NCBI GenBank assembly: GCA_964343305.1
Contig: CAYFJO010000176.1
Coordinates: 1 to 20,896 of the forward strand
Reading direction: 5' to 3'
DNA: 20,896 nucleotides
DNA from: CAYFJO01 sp964343305
GTDB taxonomy: Bacteria > Planctomycetota > Planctomycetia > Pirellulales > Pirellulaceae
In this document: positions 7,777-15,451 of the stretch, one piece after another
How positions within the stretch are numbered: the first letter of the stretch is position 1
Layout: the number at the start of each line of letters is the position of its first letter
Notes under the pieces: generated by a model
The model's database searches: none
Seen by the model: the letters and a program-made list of their open reading frames with translations, nothing else
What the model was told of the DNA's origin: nothing
Position numbers and translations under genes: made by a program

Positions 7777-8015
7777 GCAAAGCGTGAGCCGATGGCGCTA
7801 GCCACGGGCGTCGAAACGCCCATTATGTGCCCGCAGCCTGTGTCTGGTTCGTGGCGAATGTGCTTTCCTGGGTTTCTCGGACGCTTTGAGGCCGAAGGTC
7901 CTGGAAGGTTCTTTGGAGTTTTCGGAGTGTCGATTAGAGCGTGTGATAGCGCAACCGCTGAAAGTTGCGCGGCAGCATGTGTTGCAAAGAGCCGCTTCAT
8001 CGTGAGGAACATCAA
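7777..8015 (+). other. Intergenic region with hairpin after the membrane-protein pair
   Basis: GGGCGT-cgaa-ACGCCC at 7806-7821 is a perfect 6-bp stem with a tetraloop, 30 nt past the TAG stop. It is preceded by GAGCCGATGGCGCTAGCCAC, which I recall as a recurrent intergenic sequence in planctomycetes (only one copy is visible here). There is no T-tract, so an intrinsic terminator is only possible. The remaining ~190 nt hold the promoter region of the SUKH gene, with no box I can defend. Confidence 0.4.
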
Positions 8016-8510
8016 GTGGCATTTCTACTTTCACGACACGCAGTTTGCGGAGACATTACGTCCGCGCGTCTTACCACATTCGAGCAATCGGTTGGTGCGA
8101 CGCTGCCCACCGACTATCGACAATTCATGTTGGACAACAACGGTGGTATTCCCGATCACTGCAAGCTGATGATGTCCTTCCATCCCGATTCCGATGGCGA
8201 AAGCTACTTCACGGAATGCGAATGTTTTTTTCCGATTCATGACGACGAGTGGAAAGATACGTATGAAGGACGCCTAACGCAACCATTGCAGCGTGTCTTC
8301 GAGATTCTGCGTGACGATTGTCCAAAATCGACGGACTACATTCCGATTGGTCGCGATCCCGGTGGCAACCTGATTTGCCTAGCGATTAAAGGCCCATCGC
8401 ACGGTGCCGTGTTCTTTTACGATCACAAGAATCATGAGTTGTACCCAGTCGCTGACAGCTTTACCGCGTTTCTTGACCACCTAAAAATCCTCGACAACGA
8501 CGAGGATTGA
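8016..8510 (+). CDS. SUKH (SMI1/KNR4) domain protein
   Basis: 164 aa from a GTG at 8016, chosen because GAGG lies 8 nt upstream and the SUKH fold starts a few residues later; the frame is open to a TTG at 7965. Residues 20-45 (LTTFEQSVGATLPTDYRQFMLDNNGG, shown here in parts: FEQSVGATLP and DYRQFMLDNNGG) are the classic SUKH opening. The central GRDPGGNLICLAIKG at 112-126 and GAVFFYDHKN at 130-139 match the middle strands, and the C-terminal FTAFLDHLKIL is the usual final helix. Bacterial SUKH proteins often act as immunity proteins against polymorphic toxins, and others have housekeeping binding roles. No toxin gene with a nuclease or deaminase domain is adjacent, so its partner is unknown. 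The family call is strong; the function is open. Confidence 0.88.
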   Translation: MAFLLSRHAVCGDITSARLTTFEQSVGATLPTDYRQFMLDNNGGIPDHCKLMMSFHPDSDGESYFTECECFFPIHDDEWKDTYEGRLTQPLQRVFEILRDDCPKSTDYIPIGRDPGGNLICLAIKGPSHGAVFFYDHKNHELYPVADSFTAFLDHLKILDNDED

Positions 8511-8644
8511 ACGCAAACAATTGGCAAATAACAACTGAGATTTTGACTTCGCGTTGAGCGCGGGTTGGCGTGGGATCTGATTGAGCTTGTTTCGTTGTTC
8601 GCCGCTTGGAAGCGAAGACGGGCAGCGCCCCATTACGGACGCCG
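8511..8644. terminator. Convergent gene junction with small hairpins
   Basis: The SUKH gene and the U32 gene converge here. CGCTT-gg-AAGCG (8603-8614) and GGGC-agc-GCCC (8620-8630) are two short perfect hairpins just before the U32 stop. They could terminate either transcript, but neither has a T-tract and the stems are short. Confidence 0.25.
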
Positions 8645-10000
8645 TCATGCGATAGATCGCATCAGCAGCCCGAATTCTACATCGTGATCGCTCATCGACT
8701 CGAGCAACTCATCGGGAATTCGCAACCTCACGACATAGCCACTCCCCGGAGCAACATCGATGGCTGCGCCGCTGCGACTGTGCAGTTTGGCAAGCGAGAA
8801 AGTGGTGTTTTGCGTGGGAGTCATCAGCTCCAGTTCGTCGCCAATGCCGAACCGGTTTTTCACGTCAACGATCACTTCGGTTCCATCGCGTTGAATCAAT
8901 TCACCCACGAACTGTTGCTGACGTGCAACCGAGTCGCCAGATTCGTAGTTCTGCAATTCGGAGATCGGTCGACGGCTATAGAAACCGTCGGTGTAACCAC
9001 GATTGGAAAGGCTATCGAGACTCCGCAGTGCGTCCAAATCTAGCGAGCGTCCCTGTACCGCATCGTCGATCGCTCGTCGATAGACTTGAGCCGTTCGAGC
9101 TACGTAAAAGTGAGTCTTTGTCCGGCCTTCGATCTTCAGCGACGAGAGCCCCATCGCCACGAACTGCTCGACGTGTTCGACAGCTCGCAAATCACGCGAA
9201 TTCATGATGTAAGTTCCGTGCTCGTCTTCGAAGGCTGGCATCAACTCGCCCGGGCGCTCTTTTTCTTCGAGTACGAACATCCGCTTGTCGGGAGCGGAAT
9301 CGGTCGAGTCGTTGCAACCAGCAGAAGCGATCTGCGGATCACCGAGCACTTTCAACCGAACGTCTCCCTCAGGTGTTTGCACAGCTTCGCTGACTTCATA
9401 ATTCCAGCGACAGGAATTCGTGCATGCGCCTTGATTCGAGTCTCGATGATTCAAGTAGCCGGACAGCAGGCAACGCCCCGAGTAGGCAATACACAACGCT
9501 CCGTGTACGAAGACCTCCAATTCGATCTCTGGACATTCCTGCTGGATCTCGGCGATCTCAGGAATTGACAACTCACGAGAGAGTATGACGCGGGTCAGCC
9601 CTTGAGACTGCCAGAATCGAACCGTCGCGAAATTAACGGTGTTTGCCTGAACGGACAGGTGAATCGGCACCTCTGGCCAGCGTTGGCGGACCATCATGAT
9701 CAATCCCGGGTCCGACATGATCAGCGCATCGGGCTCCATGTCCATGATCGGTTGCATGTTCTTCATGTAAGAACGTACTTTGGCGTTATGCGGAGCGATG
9801 TTGCTGGCGATGTAGAACTTCTTACCCAGACGATGTGCTTCCGCAACCGCATCCGCCATCACATCCAGTTTATTGAATTCGTTTTCGCGGACTCGCAAAC
9901 TGTAGCGCGGTTGGCCCGCATACACCGCATCGGCTCCATACGCGAAAGCGTATCGCATCGCCTTCCGTGTCCCGGCTGGAGAAAGCAATTCGGGGCGCAT
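8645..10000 (-). CDS. trhP: tRNA 5-hydroxyuridine modification protein TrhP (YegQ), peptidase U32 family
   Basis: 451 aa, the same length as E. coli YegQ/TrhP (about 453) and very similar throughout as I recall it: PELLSPAGTRKAMRYAFAYG at the start, GQPRYSLRVRENEFN, NIAPHNAKVRSY, PIHLSVQAN, GLTRVILSRELS. The U32 signature EVFVHGALCIAYSGRCLLS runs from 162 to 180, and GYLNHRDSNQGACTNSCRW follows. C170, C177, C193 and C197 are placed to bind the iron-sulfur cluster expected of this family. In E. coli TrhP works with prephenate to hydroxylate U34 of tRNAs; despite the U32 name it is not known as a protease there. It is cytoplasmic. Residues 225-245 (AGCNDSTDSAPDKRMFVLEE) look like a small polar insertion. 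No clear Shine-Dalgarno precedes the ATG. The neighbours are not tRNA genes, so it appears to stand alone. Confidence 0.93.
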   Translation of the reverse strand: MRPELLSPAGTRKAMRYAFAYGADAVYAGQPRYSLRVRENEFNKLDVMADAVAEAHRLGKKFYIASNIAPHNAKVRSYMKNMQPIMDMEPDALIMSDPGLIMMVRQRWPEVPIHLSVQANTVNFATVRFWQSQGLTRVILSRELSIPEIAEIQQECPEIELEVFVHGALCIAYSGRCLLSGYLNHRDSNQGACTNSCRWNYEVSEAVQTPEGDVRLKVLGDPQIASAGCNDSTDSAPDKRMFVLEEKERPGELMPAFEDEHGTYIMNSRDLRAVEHVEQFVAMGLSSLKIEGRTKTHFYVARTAQVYRRAIDDAVQGRSLDLDALRSLDSLSNRGYTDGFYSRRPISELQNYESGDSVARQQQFVGELIQRDGTEVIVDVKNRFGIGDELELMTPTQNTTFSLAKLHSRSGAAIDVAPGSGYVVRLRIPDELLESMSDHDVEFGLLMRSIA

Positions 10001-10234
10001 GGGAGAGGGGCTTGGGCTGAATGATTGCGAAACGCTTCAACTTATCGCATCGCAGGGAAAACTGTCGAGCCCTTTCGCGGTCCGGTAGTGTCCTAATTCT
10101 GAGTTGCAGACTTCCGATGTTTCGGAAGACTTCGGACGTCGCTTGCCTTGTCTACGGTTGTGGATTGGTTCGCGTTTGTCTCCGTTGGTCCGCCACGCGT
10201 GCTAGCTCAATCCAGCAGCTTACGCATCGGGTTA
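10001..10234. other. Intergenic region between phosphatase and trhP
   Basis: 234 nt between two minus-strand genes. Directly after the phosphatase TAA, the minus strand reads TAACCCGATGCGTAAGC, which I recall as a widespread intergenic planctomycete repeat start; only one copy is seen here. AACTTCCGATGTTTCGGAAG-like symmetry at about 10110-10129 (CTTCCGA-tgt-TTCGGAAG) gives a 7-bp stem that could terminate the phosphatase transcript or regulate trhP. No ORF here is credible. Confidence 0.35.
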
Positions 10235-11035
10235 TTAAGCCGATCGTGCCCACGAAAACCAGCCATTTGACTTCTTCTTGGACGGTTGATAGACCACCGC
10301 CTCGACATCGTCGCCATCCGCAACCGCTGCCGGATTGCGGCAGCAAAGGTCTGTGGCGATGTCCCAGCCAACCAGTTTGGCAGCAAACTCAAACGCCCGC
10401 TGCATCAACGGTCGCCGTTTTTTCGAGCTGTGCGCGTCGGTCGCCAAAAAGTGCACCAAGCCTTCGCATAGCATTCGTTCGCCCAACTGTTGCGAATGAG
10501 GCCCAAACGTTCCCATCAAGCTGCCCGCTGTCACTTGCATCAAGCAGCCTCGCTCGACAAGCGGTCGTAACAATTCCGGCTGACGCAACAAACCTTCATT
10601 GCGTTCTGGATGCGAAAGAATCCCCACCATGCCGATCGATCGGAGATTGTCCAGCACCTGTTCCAACGGAAAATACACCTCGTGCGGCAGTTCAAGCAAC
10701 ACGTGCTTTCGTTGATCCGCCAGCGACATTACCGATCCCGATCGCAGCCCGTCGATCATATCCGGCTCGATGCGAACGTCTCCGCCAGGTAACACCTCTA
10801 GCGGAATGTCGTGCTCGTCCAGCACCTGCTGAAGCTCGTCGGTGCGTTGGCGAATCAAATCGCCGTCGTTCTGTGCAAACGTGCCCATTTGATGGGGAGT
10901 ACAGATGGTGGTCTCGAATCCATCGTCAACGGCCATGCGGGCCATCGCCAGCGAATCGTCCCACGACTTTGATCCATCATCGATCGCGGGAATCAAATGG
11001 CAGTGAATATCGACAAAAGGTTCCGGCGCTTGCAT
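10235..11035 (-). CDS. CpsB/YwqE-type PHP-domain tyrosine phosphatase
   Basis: 266 aa from the ATG at 11035, which has GGAGAG 4 nt upstream; a TTG nine codons earlier is less likely. It is a PHP metal-dependent hydrolase with the CpsB pattern: DIHCHLIPAIDDG (H11, H13, D20), TPH (H48), ELPH (E115, H118), SHPERN (H142) and ATDAHSS (D200, H202). In Gram-positive bacteria CpsB dephosphorylates the tyrosine kinase that controls capsule or exopolysaccharide export, and related proteins occur with polysaccharide clusters in Gram-negatives. The normally conserved acid after the third strand appears as GGDVRI (D86). The C-terminus is a basic, Trp-rich tail (KKKSNGWFSWARSA). No kinase, polymerase or Wza/Wzc-like gene is nearby, so its substrate cannot be inferred from context. 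Confidence 0.88.
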   Translation of the reverse strand: MQAPEPFVDIHCHLIPAIDDGSKSWDDSLAMARMAVDDGFETTICTPHQMGTFAQNDGDLIRQRTDELQQVLDEHDIPLEVLPGGDVRIEPDMIDGLRSGSVMSLADQRKHVLLELPHEVYFPLEQVLDNLRSIGMVGILSHPERNEGLLRQPELLRPLVERGCLMQVTAGSLMGTFGPHSQQLGERMLCEGLVHFLATDAHSSKKRRPLMQRAFEFAAKLVGWDIATDLCCRNPAAVADGDDVEAVVYQPSKKKSNGWFSWARSA

Positions 11036-11257
11036 AGGTCTCTCCAGACGGTGTTGATCCAATCGGGTGGAGAAGCATATCGCCGCATCGCGACCGGCGT
11101 CAATAGAACCTGATTCGGAGCGATGGGGTCGTGGAAAACGCCTGCATGCTCGTTAAGAGGAGCGGTAGATATAGAATTACCGTGACTGAAGTCGTGAGAT
11201 TTCAGAGAAGCGGCAAAAACCGAAGTCTAACGACTCCGGCTACGACTCTCAGCTCAC
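11036..11257. repeat. Intergenic region with a palindromic repeat at 11220-11239
   Basis: CCGAAGTC-taac-GACTCCGG at 11220-11239 is an 8-bp stem with one mismatch, 20 nt past the cupin TAG stop when read on the minus strand. I recall AGCCGGAGTCGTTAGACTTC as a common intergenic sequence in planctomycetes, but only one copy is present here. It may end the cupin transcript. The remainder contains the promoter region of the phosphatase, with no clear boxes. Confidence 0.4.
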
Positions 11258-11641
11258 CTAAGGACGCCCGCATTCTGGTGCCACAGTGACTTGCTGCCCC
11301 TTCGAAGAATTTGGCACGAGACAGAGAAACTTCAGCGGACCATTGCCCGTGTTGCGAAACTGGTGAATGTCATTGGGCTCGACAAAGACCACGTCACCGG
11401 TTTTGAGTTCGTGCTCGGCGTCACCTTCGCAGACCACACCCTGGCCTTCCAGCACAAACACTTCGTGCTCGTAGTCGTGGCTGTGCCTGGGCGTGTGGCC
11501 GCCCGGCGCGACTTCGAACTGACGCATGGCAAACGTGGGGGCTCCACCGTTTTCATCCACAAGCCATCGGACGCGGCACCCTGCGGCGCCTTCCATCTCG
11601 ACGGGATTCGACTCGACCTGCTCGTAGTGATTGACCTTCAT
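11258..11641 (-). CDS. Small single-domain cupin
   Basis: 127 aa from an ATG that overlaps the stop of the upstream gene as ATGA, so translation is probably coupled. Cupin motif 1 is APGGHTPRHSHDYEHEVFVL (45-64) with metal ligands H53, H55 and E60; motif 2 is GDVVFVEPNDIHQF (82-95) with H93. This is a complete metal-binding set on one small beta-barrel. It may be a sensor or a small dioxygenase/isomerase; the substrate cannot be read. Most of the first 25 residues are not conserved cupin sequence. A C-terminal ECGRP contains one Cys. The upstream partner is a tiny membrane protein, which is an unusual companion. Confidence 0.88.
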   Translation of the reverse strand: MKVNHYEQVESNPVEMEGAAGCRVRWLVDENGGAPTFAMRQFEVAPGGHTPRHSHDYEHEVFVLEGQGVVCEGDAEHELKTGDVVFVEPNDIHQFRNTGNGPLKFLCLVPNSSKGQQVTVAPECGRP

Positions 11642-11970
11642 TTTTCTGAACCTTGATCGGAAGTGAGATCTTGAGTTTGCACATCGTCGGCGTTCGCTCT
11701 CTCCGCACGGCGAGTCCAATATCCGTCGGTGGTCATCGCCAAGACCGAGGCAACCGCCAGTACGGCGATTTCGATCAGCATCAACGGAAAACCGTAGACG
11801 TCCATCAAAGCGATCAATCCGCGACCCGACTCTTGCGATTCCAACGCCAGATGCGGATTTTGTTGGGCAATGACAGATGCAGAGGCAAACGCCATTGCCG
11901 TGACGCCGAATGCGGCACCCGCGACGACGAGGATGGAATAAAACGGATTGAAGGGTTTGTCGTTCGACAT
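11638..11970 (-). CDS. Small two-helix membrane protein, unrecognised
   Basis: 110 aa from the ATG at 11970. The frame is open to 12060, but that extension (reading ...TLPSPAGSALNK) is a translation of the palindromic repeat at 12019-12093, so it is rejected. Two membrane helices are seen: about 10-37 (FYSILVVAGAAFGVTAMAFA) and 57-75 (PLMLIEIAVLAVASVLAM), joined by an extracytoplasmic loop (QQNPHLALESQESGRGL), with a charged C-tail. No Shine-Dalgarno is clear. It is coupled to the cupin gene by ATGA. Nothing indicates a function beyond membrane location. Confidence 0.75.
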   Translation of the reverse strand: MSNDKPFNPFYSILVVAGAAFGVTAMAFASASVIAQQNPHLALESQESGRGLIALMDVYGFPLMLIEIAVLAVASVLAMTTDGYWTRRAERANADDVQTQDLTSDQGSEK

Positions 11971-12018
11971 ATCAGTCTTTGGAGTGTGTGACTCGTCACA
12001 GCTTTTGTTTTTGTTCTT

Positions 12019-12093
12019 GTTTAACGCCGAGCCGGCAGGCGACGGCAAAGTCCACGCCATGTCGAGCCATCGCCTGCCGGCTCGGCGTTAAAC
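12019..12093. repeat. Palindromic repeat, GTTTAACGCCGAGCCGGCAG family
   Basis: The left arm at 12019-12045 and the right arm at 12067-12093 form a 27-bp inverted repeat with one mismatch and a 21-nt loop. A third copy of the arm, identical over 27 bases to the left arm, lies at 20861-20887. It sits between the dehydrogenase stop and the small membrane protein. It could form a strong RNA hairpin. No T-tract follows. Confidence 0.92.
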
Positions 12094-12131
12094 GAAGAAT
12101 TCGCGGCACTCCAGAATTATACCAAACGCCG

Positions 12132-13214
12132 TCAATCGTACATCAGCACGGTTTTGATTCCTTGTGGACGCCGATGCTGATAGTGCCACAGCGATTCCTC
12201 GGGCGCGACGCGGTCGGTAATCAGCAACTGCAGCTCTGCGGGATACGATTGCTGCAACTGTTCGAGGTGCCGCAAGGCGTCGATAAAATCACGCGGCGCG
12301 GCGTTGACGGTCCCCACATGGACGTGATTTCGCAACAGCCCGTCGCGCATCAACCGCGATACGTTGTGCTCCGTGGGTCGAGGATCGCGCGACGAACCCA
12401 CCCAGACCATCATGCCGCAGGATGCGAGCGACTTGGACGCTCGCATCATGATCTCGTCGCTGCCGGTGCATTCGAGAATTAGATCGTAACCGTCCGCTTC
12501 CACGTCTTGCGGCGCAAGGTCGTTGTCGCGGGCGGACGTGTAGTGCGCACCAAGCGAGACAGCCGTTTGGGCACGAAAGCTATCCGCATCGTCGCGGCCA
12601 TACATTGTCACCGGCCAGCCGCGGCAGCGACAGGCGAGAATGCCCGCGAATCCGATCGGTCCCATGCCGGTGACCAGGACGCGGGGCGGAGAACCTCGCC
12701 AGATCGATTCGCCGAGCCGCCCGCGTTGAATGGCCAACGCCTCATTGGCACCTTTTTCGACCACCGTCATAGGTTCGGTGAACACGGCAACCGATTCGAT
12801 CGCCGGATCGACCTTGAACAAATGCTCTGGCCGATCGAACCAGTAAGACGACGCAAAACCATCTTCAAGAACAATTCCGCGTTCCACATAACTTCCGAAT
12901 GGCAGCAAGTCGACGCGTCGATCCAGGTCGGTCGTTGCGCGGCGGACCGCGGGCACCACCAAGTCGCCAACTTGAAAGTCTTCGACGCCGGCTCCAATCT
13001 CTTCAATTCGTGCGAGGCATTCGTGCCCAAGAATGATCCGGTCTGTGCCGTCGGGAACCCAAGGCTGCTCGGACAGCAGAATCTCTCGATCTGTGCCACA
13101 CACGCCAACTTGTAGTGTTTTACAAAGTACTTCACCGTTCGTCGGTGACGGCGGCGCGTCGGTATCGATAAGTAGGGGGTCGGATGAACCAACCGTGGCA
13201 GCGATTGCTTGCAT
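12132..13214 (-). CDS. Glucose-1-dehydrogenase-like MDR (zinc alcohol dehydrogenase family) enzyme
   Basis: 360 aa from the ATG at 13214; earlier in-frame codons would run into the symporter gene. The N-terminal GroES-like domain carries QVGVCGTDREILL (C39, D42) and ILGHECLARI (H64, E65), the catalytic zinc site as in archaeal glucose/galactose 1-dehydrogenases. FTEPMTVVEKG (145-155) matches the same family. The Rossmann motif is VLVTGMGPIGFAG (179-191), followed by a nucleotide-binding strand ending MYGRDD, and LILECTGS. It should oxidise an aldose or polyol with NAD(P)+. The lobe that normally has four Cys for the structural zinc (after VRR, 90-110) has none: VRRATTDLDRRVDLLPFGSY. The symporter gene lies 32 nt upstream on the same strand, so both are likely one operon. 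Confidence 0.88.
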   Translation of the reverse strand: MQAIAATVGSSDPLLIDTDAPPSPTNGEVLCKTLQVGVCGTDREILLSEQPWVPDGTDRIILGHECLARIEEIGAGVEDFQVGDLVVPAVRRATTDLDRRVDLLPFGSYVERGIVLEDGFASSYWFDRPEHLFKVDPAIESVAVFTEPMTVVEKGANEALAIQRGRLGESIWRGSPPRVLVTGMGPIGFAGILACRCRGWPVTMYGRDDADSFRAQTAVSLGAHYTSARDNDLAPQDVEADGYDLILECTGSDEIMMRASKSLASCGMMVWVGSSRDPRPTEHNVSRLMRDGLLRNHVHVGTVNAAPRDFIDALRHLEQLQQSYPAELQLLITDRVAPEESLWHYQHRRPQGIKTVLMYD

Positions 13215-13246
13215 TCGTTTTCTGAATGTGAACGGAAGATTCCGTA

Positions 13247-15358
13247 TTAGTAAAAGTAAAACAACATGAACACGGCAAGTGAGCAAAGGATGCCCGCCCA
13301 AACTCGATCGTCCGCCCAAACGCTGGACTCCCTGGCGTTGGACTCGTCGTCGTCTTTTGGCTTTGCTCTTGTCAGCACGATCGAACCCGCAAATACGGCC
13401 AACGTCCACAAGGCTCCGATGACGGCGGCCAACGGTGGCGAAATCGCTCCGTCGTTCATCAGCGATCCCAATACTCCATAAAGGCCGATCGAAAATAGGA
13501 TCGCGGCGGTAAGCTTTCCCAGCGTGCCAGGTGCGTGCCCGCCGAGGTCGGTCCAGACAAGCCGCCCTTTTTCTTCATCGTATGGACTCATCCAGCTCAC
13601 CAAAACGTAGACCACGACGCACAGTAGAATCACAGCGACAACGCGGTGAAAGAAGTTTAGCTTTGGACCGAAAACGCGGATGACATTCAGACGGGAACCA
13701 AACACCGGGATCGGAGCGACGACGCGCATCCGTTCGGCGGTGATGAACAACCGGCGATCCTCGGCGTTCATTTTCTTCATGAAACCGGGTAACGCATCTT
13801 GAGAAACGTCTTCAAGTTCCGCATCACCAGTTACTAATCCGTAATTTGTCAGCGGCGAACCGAGCCCTTTGTCATACACGTTGACGACGATCGCCGAGAA
13901 AACCACACCGGCGATAATAGTGTAAAACGCGGCATGCGCCGTGCCACGGCGCCAAAACATTCCCATCAAAAACGTCACCAAAATGCCCGGCGTCAGGTAG
14001 TTTTGATAATTGACGATTTCCAGGAAGAAGTTGCTGCCGGAATTCGGATCGAGAATAAAGATGGCCATCAAGGCCGCCATCACAACGAACACAACGATGG
14101 AGACGCGGCCGATGAAGATGAGTTGGCGTTCGCTCGCTTTGGGGTTGATGTAACGTTGGTAGATGTCGATCGTAACGATCGTCGCCGCCGAGTTCATCAT
14201 GGAATCGATCGACGACAGAATTGCGCCGATTAGACCCGCGGCGATCACGCCCACAATTCCGATCCCCGCGGGAATGACGATCTTCACCAGTTCCGTGAAC
14301 GCAGCATCCGGGTCGATCTGACGTTTTACCGACGATGGGTCGATCGACATCTTGTCGCTGAATAGGTAAAGCGCCGCGACACCCGTCGCGATGGCAAAAA
14401 ACGGAATCAACAGTTTCAAGAATCCGGCAAAGATGATGCCGGTGCGTGCTGCTCGACCGCTGCTTGCACCCAGCGCTCGTTGAACGATGAATTGATTCGT
14501 GCCCCAGTAAAAGCAGTGCATGAACATCAAGCCCGTGAACACGCCGGTCCACGGCAGTTGCGGGTGATGTGTGGGCAAATACAGATGCATCATATCTTCG
14601 CCGGCACGATCGGTTTGCATCATTGTTTGCCAGCCGCCCAATTGATAGAACGTCAGCACGGCCACCAAAATGGCCGCGGCCAGCATCAACACCGACTGAA
14701 TCACATCCGTCCACACCACGGCCTTCAGTCCGCCAAAGATCGTATAGCCCGCAGCGACCACGGAGAGAGCGACGACGAAAATCGCGTAGTAGCTGAAGTT
14801 CACTTGCCGTTTTCGCATCGTGGGAGCTTCGTCAACGGGCACGTCTTCAGCGGCGTTGACCAGTCGCTCGTTCACCGCGGTCACTTCCTCGACCGCGTCG
14901 CCGCCCATCAACAGGCACATCGATCGGGCCCCGATGTACAGCCCTGGGACCATCTGAACCACGGCCATGATGATGACCATGATGATGGCGTACGACACCC
15001 GGCTGCGTTCGTCGTAGCGTCTTGCCAAATACTCGGACAGCGTGTAAATCCGCAGCTTGCGATAAACGGGCAAAAAGCCGTAGCACAGCATCATCAAGCC
15101 GGCGATGGCCCCCAGCTCAAAATGGCTCTGGGCGAACCCGATGCTGAAGCCAATGCCCAGCATGCCGACGATGTGATTGGCGCTGACGTTGCTGCCAAAA
15201 ATCGAACCCGCGACGCCCCACCAAGGAATCTTGCGGCCCGCCAGAAAATAGTCTTCCGAGGTTTCCTCTTTGCGGCCGGCGACCAGACCGGTCACCATCG
15301 CGGCGACAAGAAACGCGAAGAAGATGAACAGATCGAAGGTCGTAAAATAGTCACCCAA
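13247..15358 (-). CDS. Sodium:solute symporter (SSS family, sugar-cotransporter type)
   Basis: 703 aa, from a TTG at 15358 with AGGA 8 nt upstream; no ATG or GTG in frame is better placed. The start has the first helix LFIFFAFLVAAMVTGLVAG (10-28), then EDYFLAGRKIPWWGVAGSIF and GSNVSANHIVGMLGIGF, the SSS hallmark. Some 13-15 membrane helices follow, including GLIGAILSSIDSMMNSAATI, the conserved helix with sodium-binding Ser/Thr residues. A hydrophilic loop near 155-188 (EEVTAVNERLVNAAEDVPVD...) is longer than usual, as is a loop near 495-545. The C-terminal helices end in FMLFYFY. Length and sequence recall SGLT-type transporters, and the dehydrogenase downstream supports a sugar or polyol substrate, though this is inference from context. 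It acts in the inner membrane, driven by the sodium gradient. Confidence 0.93.
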   Translation of the reverse strand: MGDYFTTFDLFIFFAFLVAAMVTGLVAGRKEETSEDYFLAGRKIPWWGVAGSIFGSNVSANHIVGMLGIGFSIGFAQSHFELGAIAGLMMLCYGFLPVYRKLRIYTLSEYLARRYDERSRVSYAIIMVIIMAVVQMVPGLYIGARSMCLLMGGDAVEEVTAVNERLVNAAEDVPVDEAPTMRKRQVNFSYYAIFVVALSVVAAGYTIFGGLKAVVWTDVIQSVLMLAAAILVAVLTFYQLGGWQTMMQTDRAGEDMMHLYLPTHHPQLPWTGVFTGLMFMHCFYWGTNQFIVQRALGASSGRAARTGIIFAGFLKLLIPFFAIATGVAALYLFSDKMSIDPSSVKRQIDPDAAFTELVKIVIPAGIGIVGVIAAGLIGAILSSIDSMMNSAATIVTIDIYQRYINPKASERQLIFIGRVSIVVFVVMAALMAIFILDPNSGSNFFLEIVNYQNYLTPGILVTFLMGMFWRRGTAHAAFYTIIAGVVFSAIVVNVYDKGLGSPLTNYGLVTGDAELEDVSQDALPGFMKKMNAEDRRLFITAERMRVVAPIPVFGSRLNVIRVFGPKLNFFHRVVAVILLCVVVYVLVSWMSPYDEEKGRLVWTDLGGHAPGTLGKLTAAILFSIGLYGVLGSLMNDGAISPPLAAVIGALWTLAVFAGSIVLTRAKPKDDDESNARESSVWADDRVWAGILCSLAVFMLFYFY

Positions 15359-15451
15359 TGCATCGGTCCTGGATTGGACAATAGGAGTTGGCGTTAGTCT
15401 GGGTGACTATAAAGCGATCAGTGACGGACTACAAGCAGACGAAGGAAGGCA
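15359..15451 (-). promoter_or_regulatory. Promoter region of the symporter operon
   Basis: 93 nt between the stop of the small helical protein gene and the symporter start, all on the minus strand. It holds the AGGA ribosome-binding site at 15367-15370. No -10/-35 pair is convincing. Confidence 0.3.

Noticed and set aside
10021..11037. Long plus-strand frame (338 codons) over the phosphatase gene
   Set aside because: Ser/Pro/Arg-rich composition with no motif, and it lies antisense to a gene with clear catalytic residues; it is a shadow frame.
13872..14714. 280-codon minus-strand frame inside the symporter
   Set aside because: Arg/His/Gly-rich shadow of the symporter in another frame of the same strand.
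14480..15397. 305-codon plus-strand frame antisense to the symporter
   Set aside because: His/Gln/Asp-rich, no recognisable domain; the minus strand encodes an intact SSS protein.
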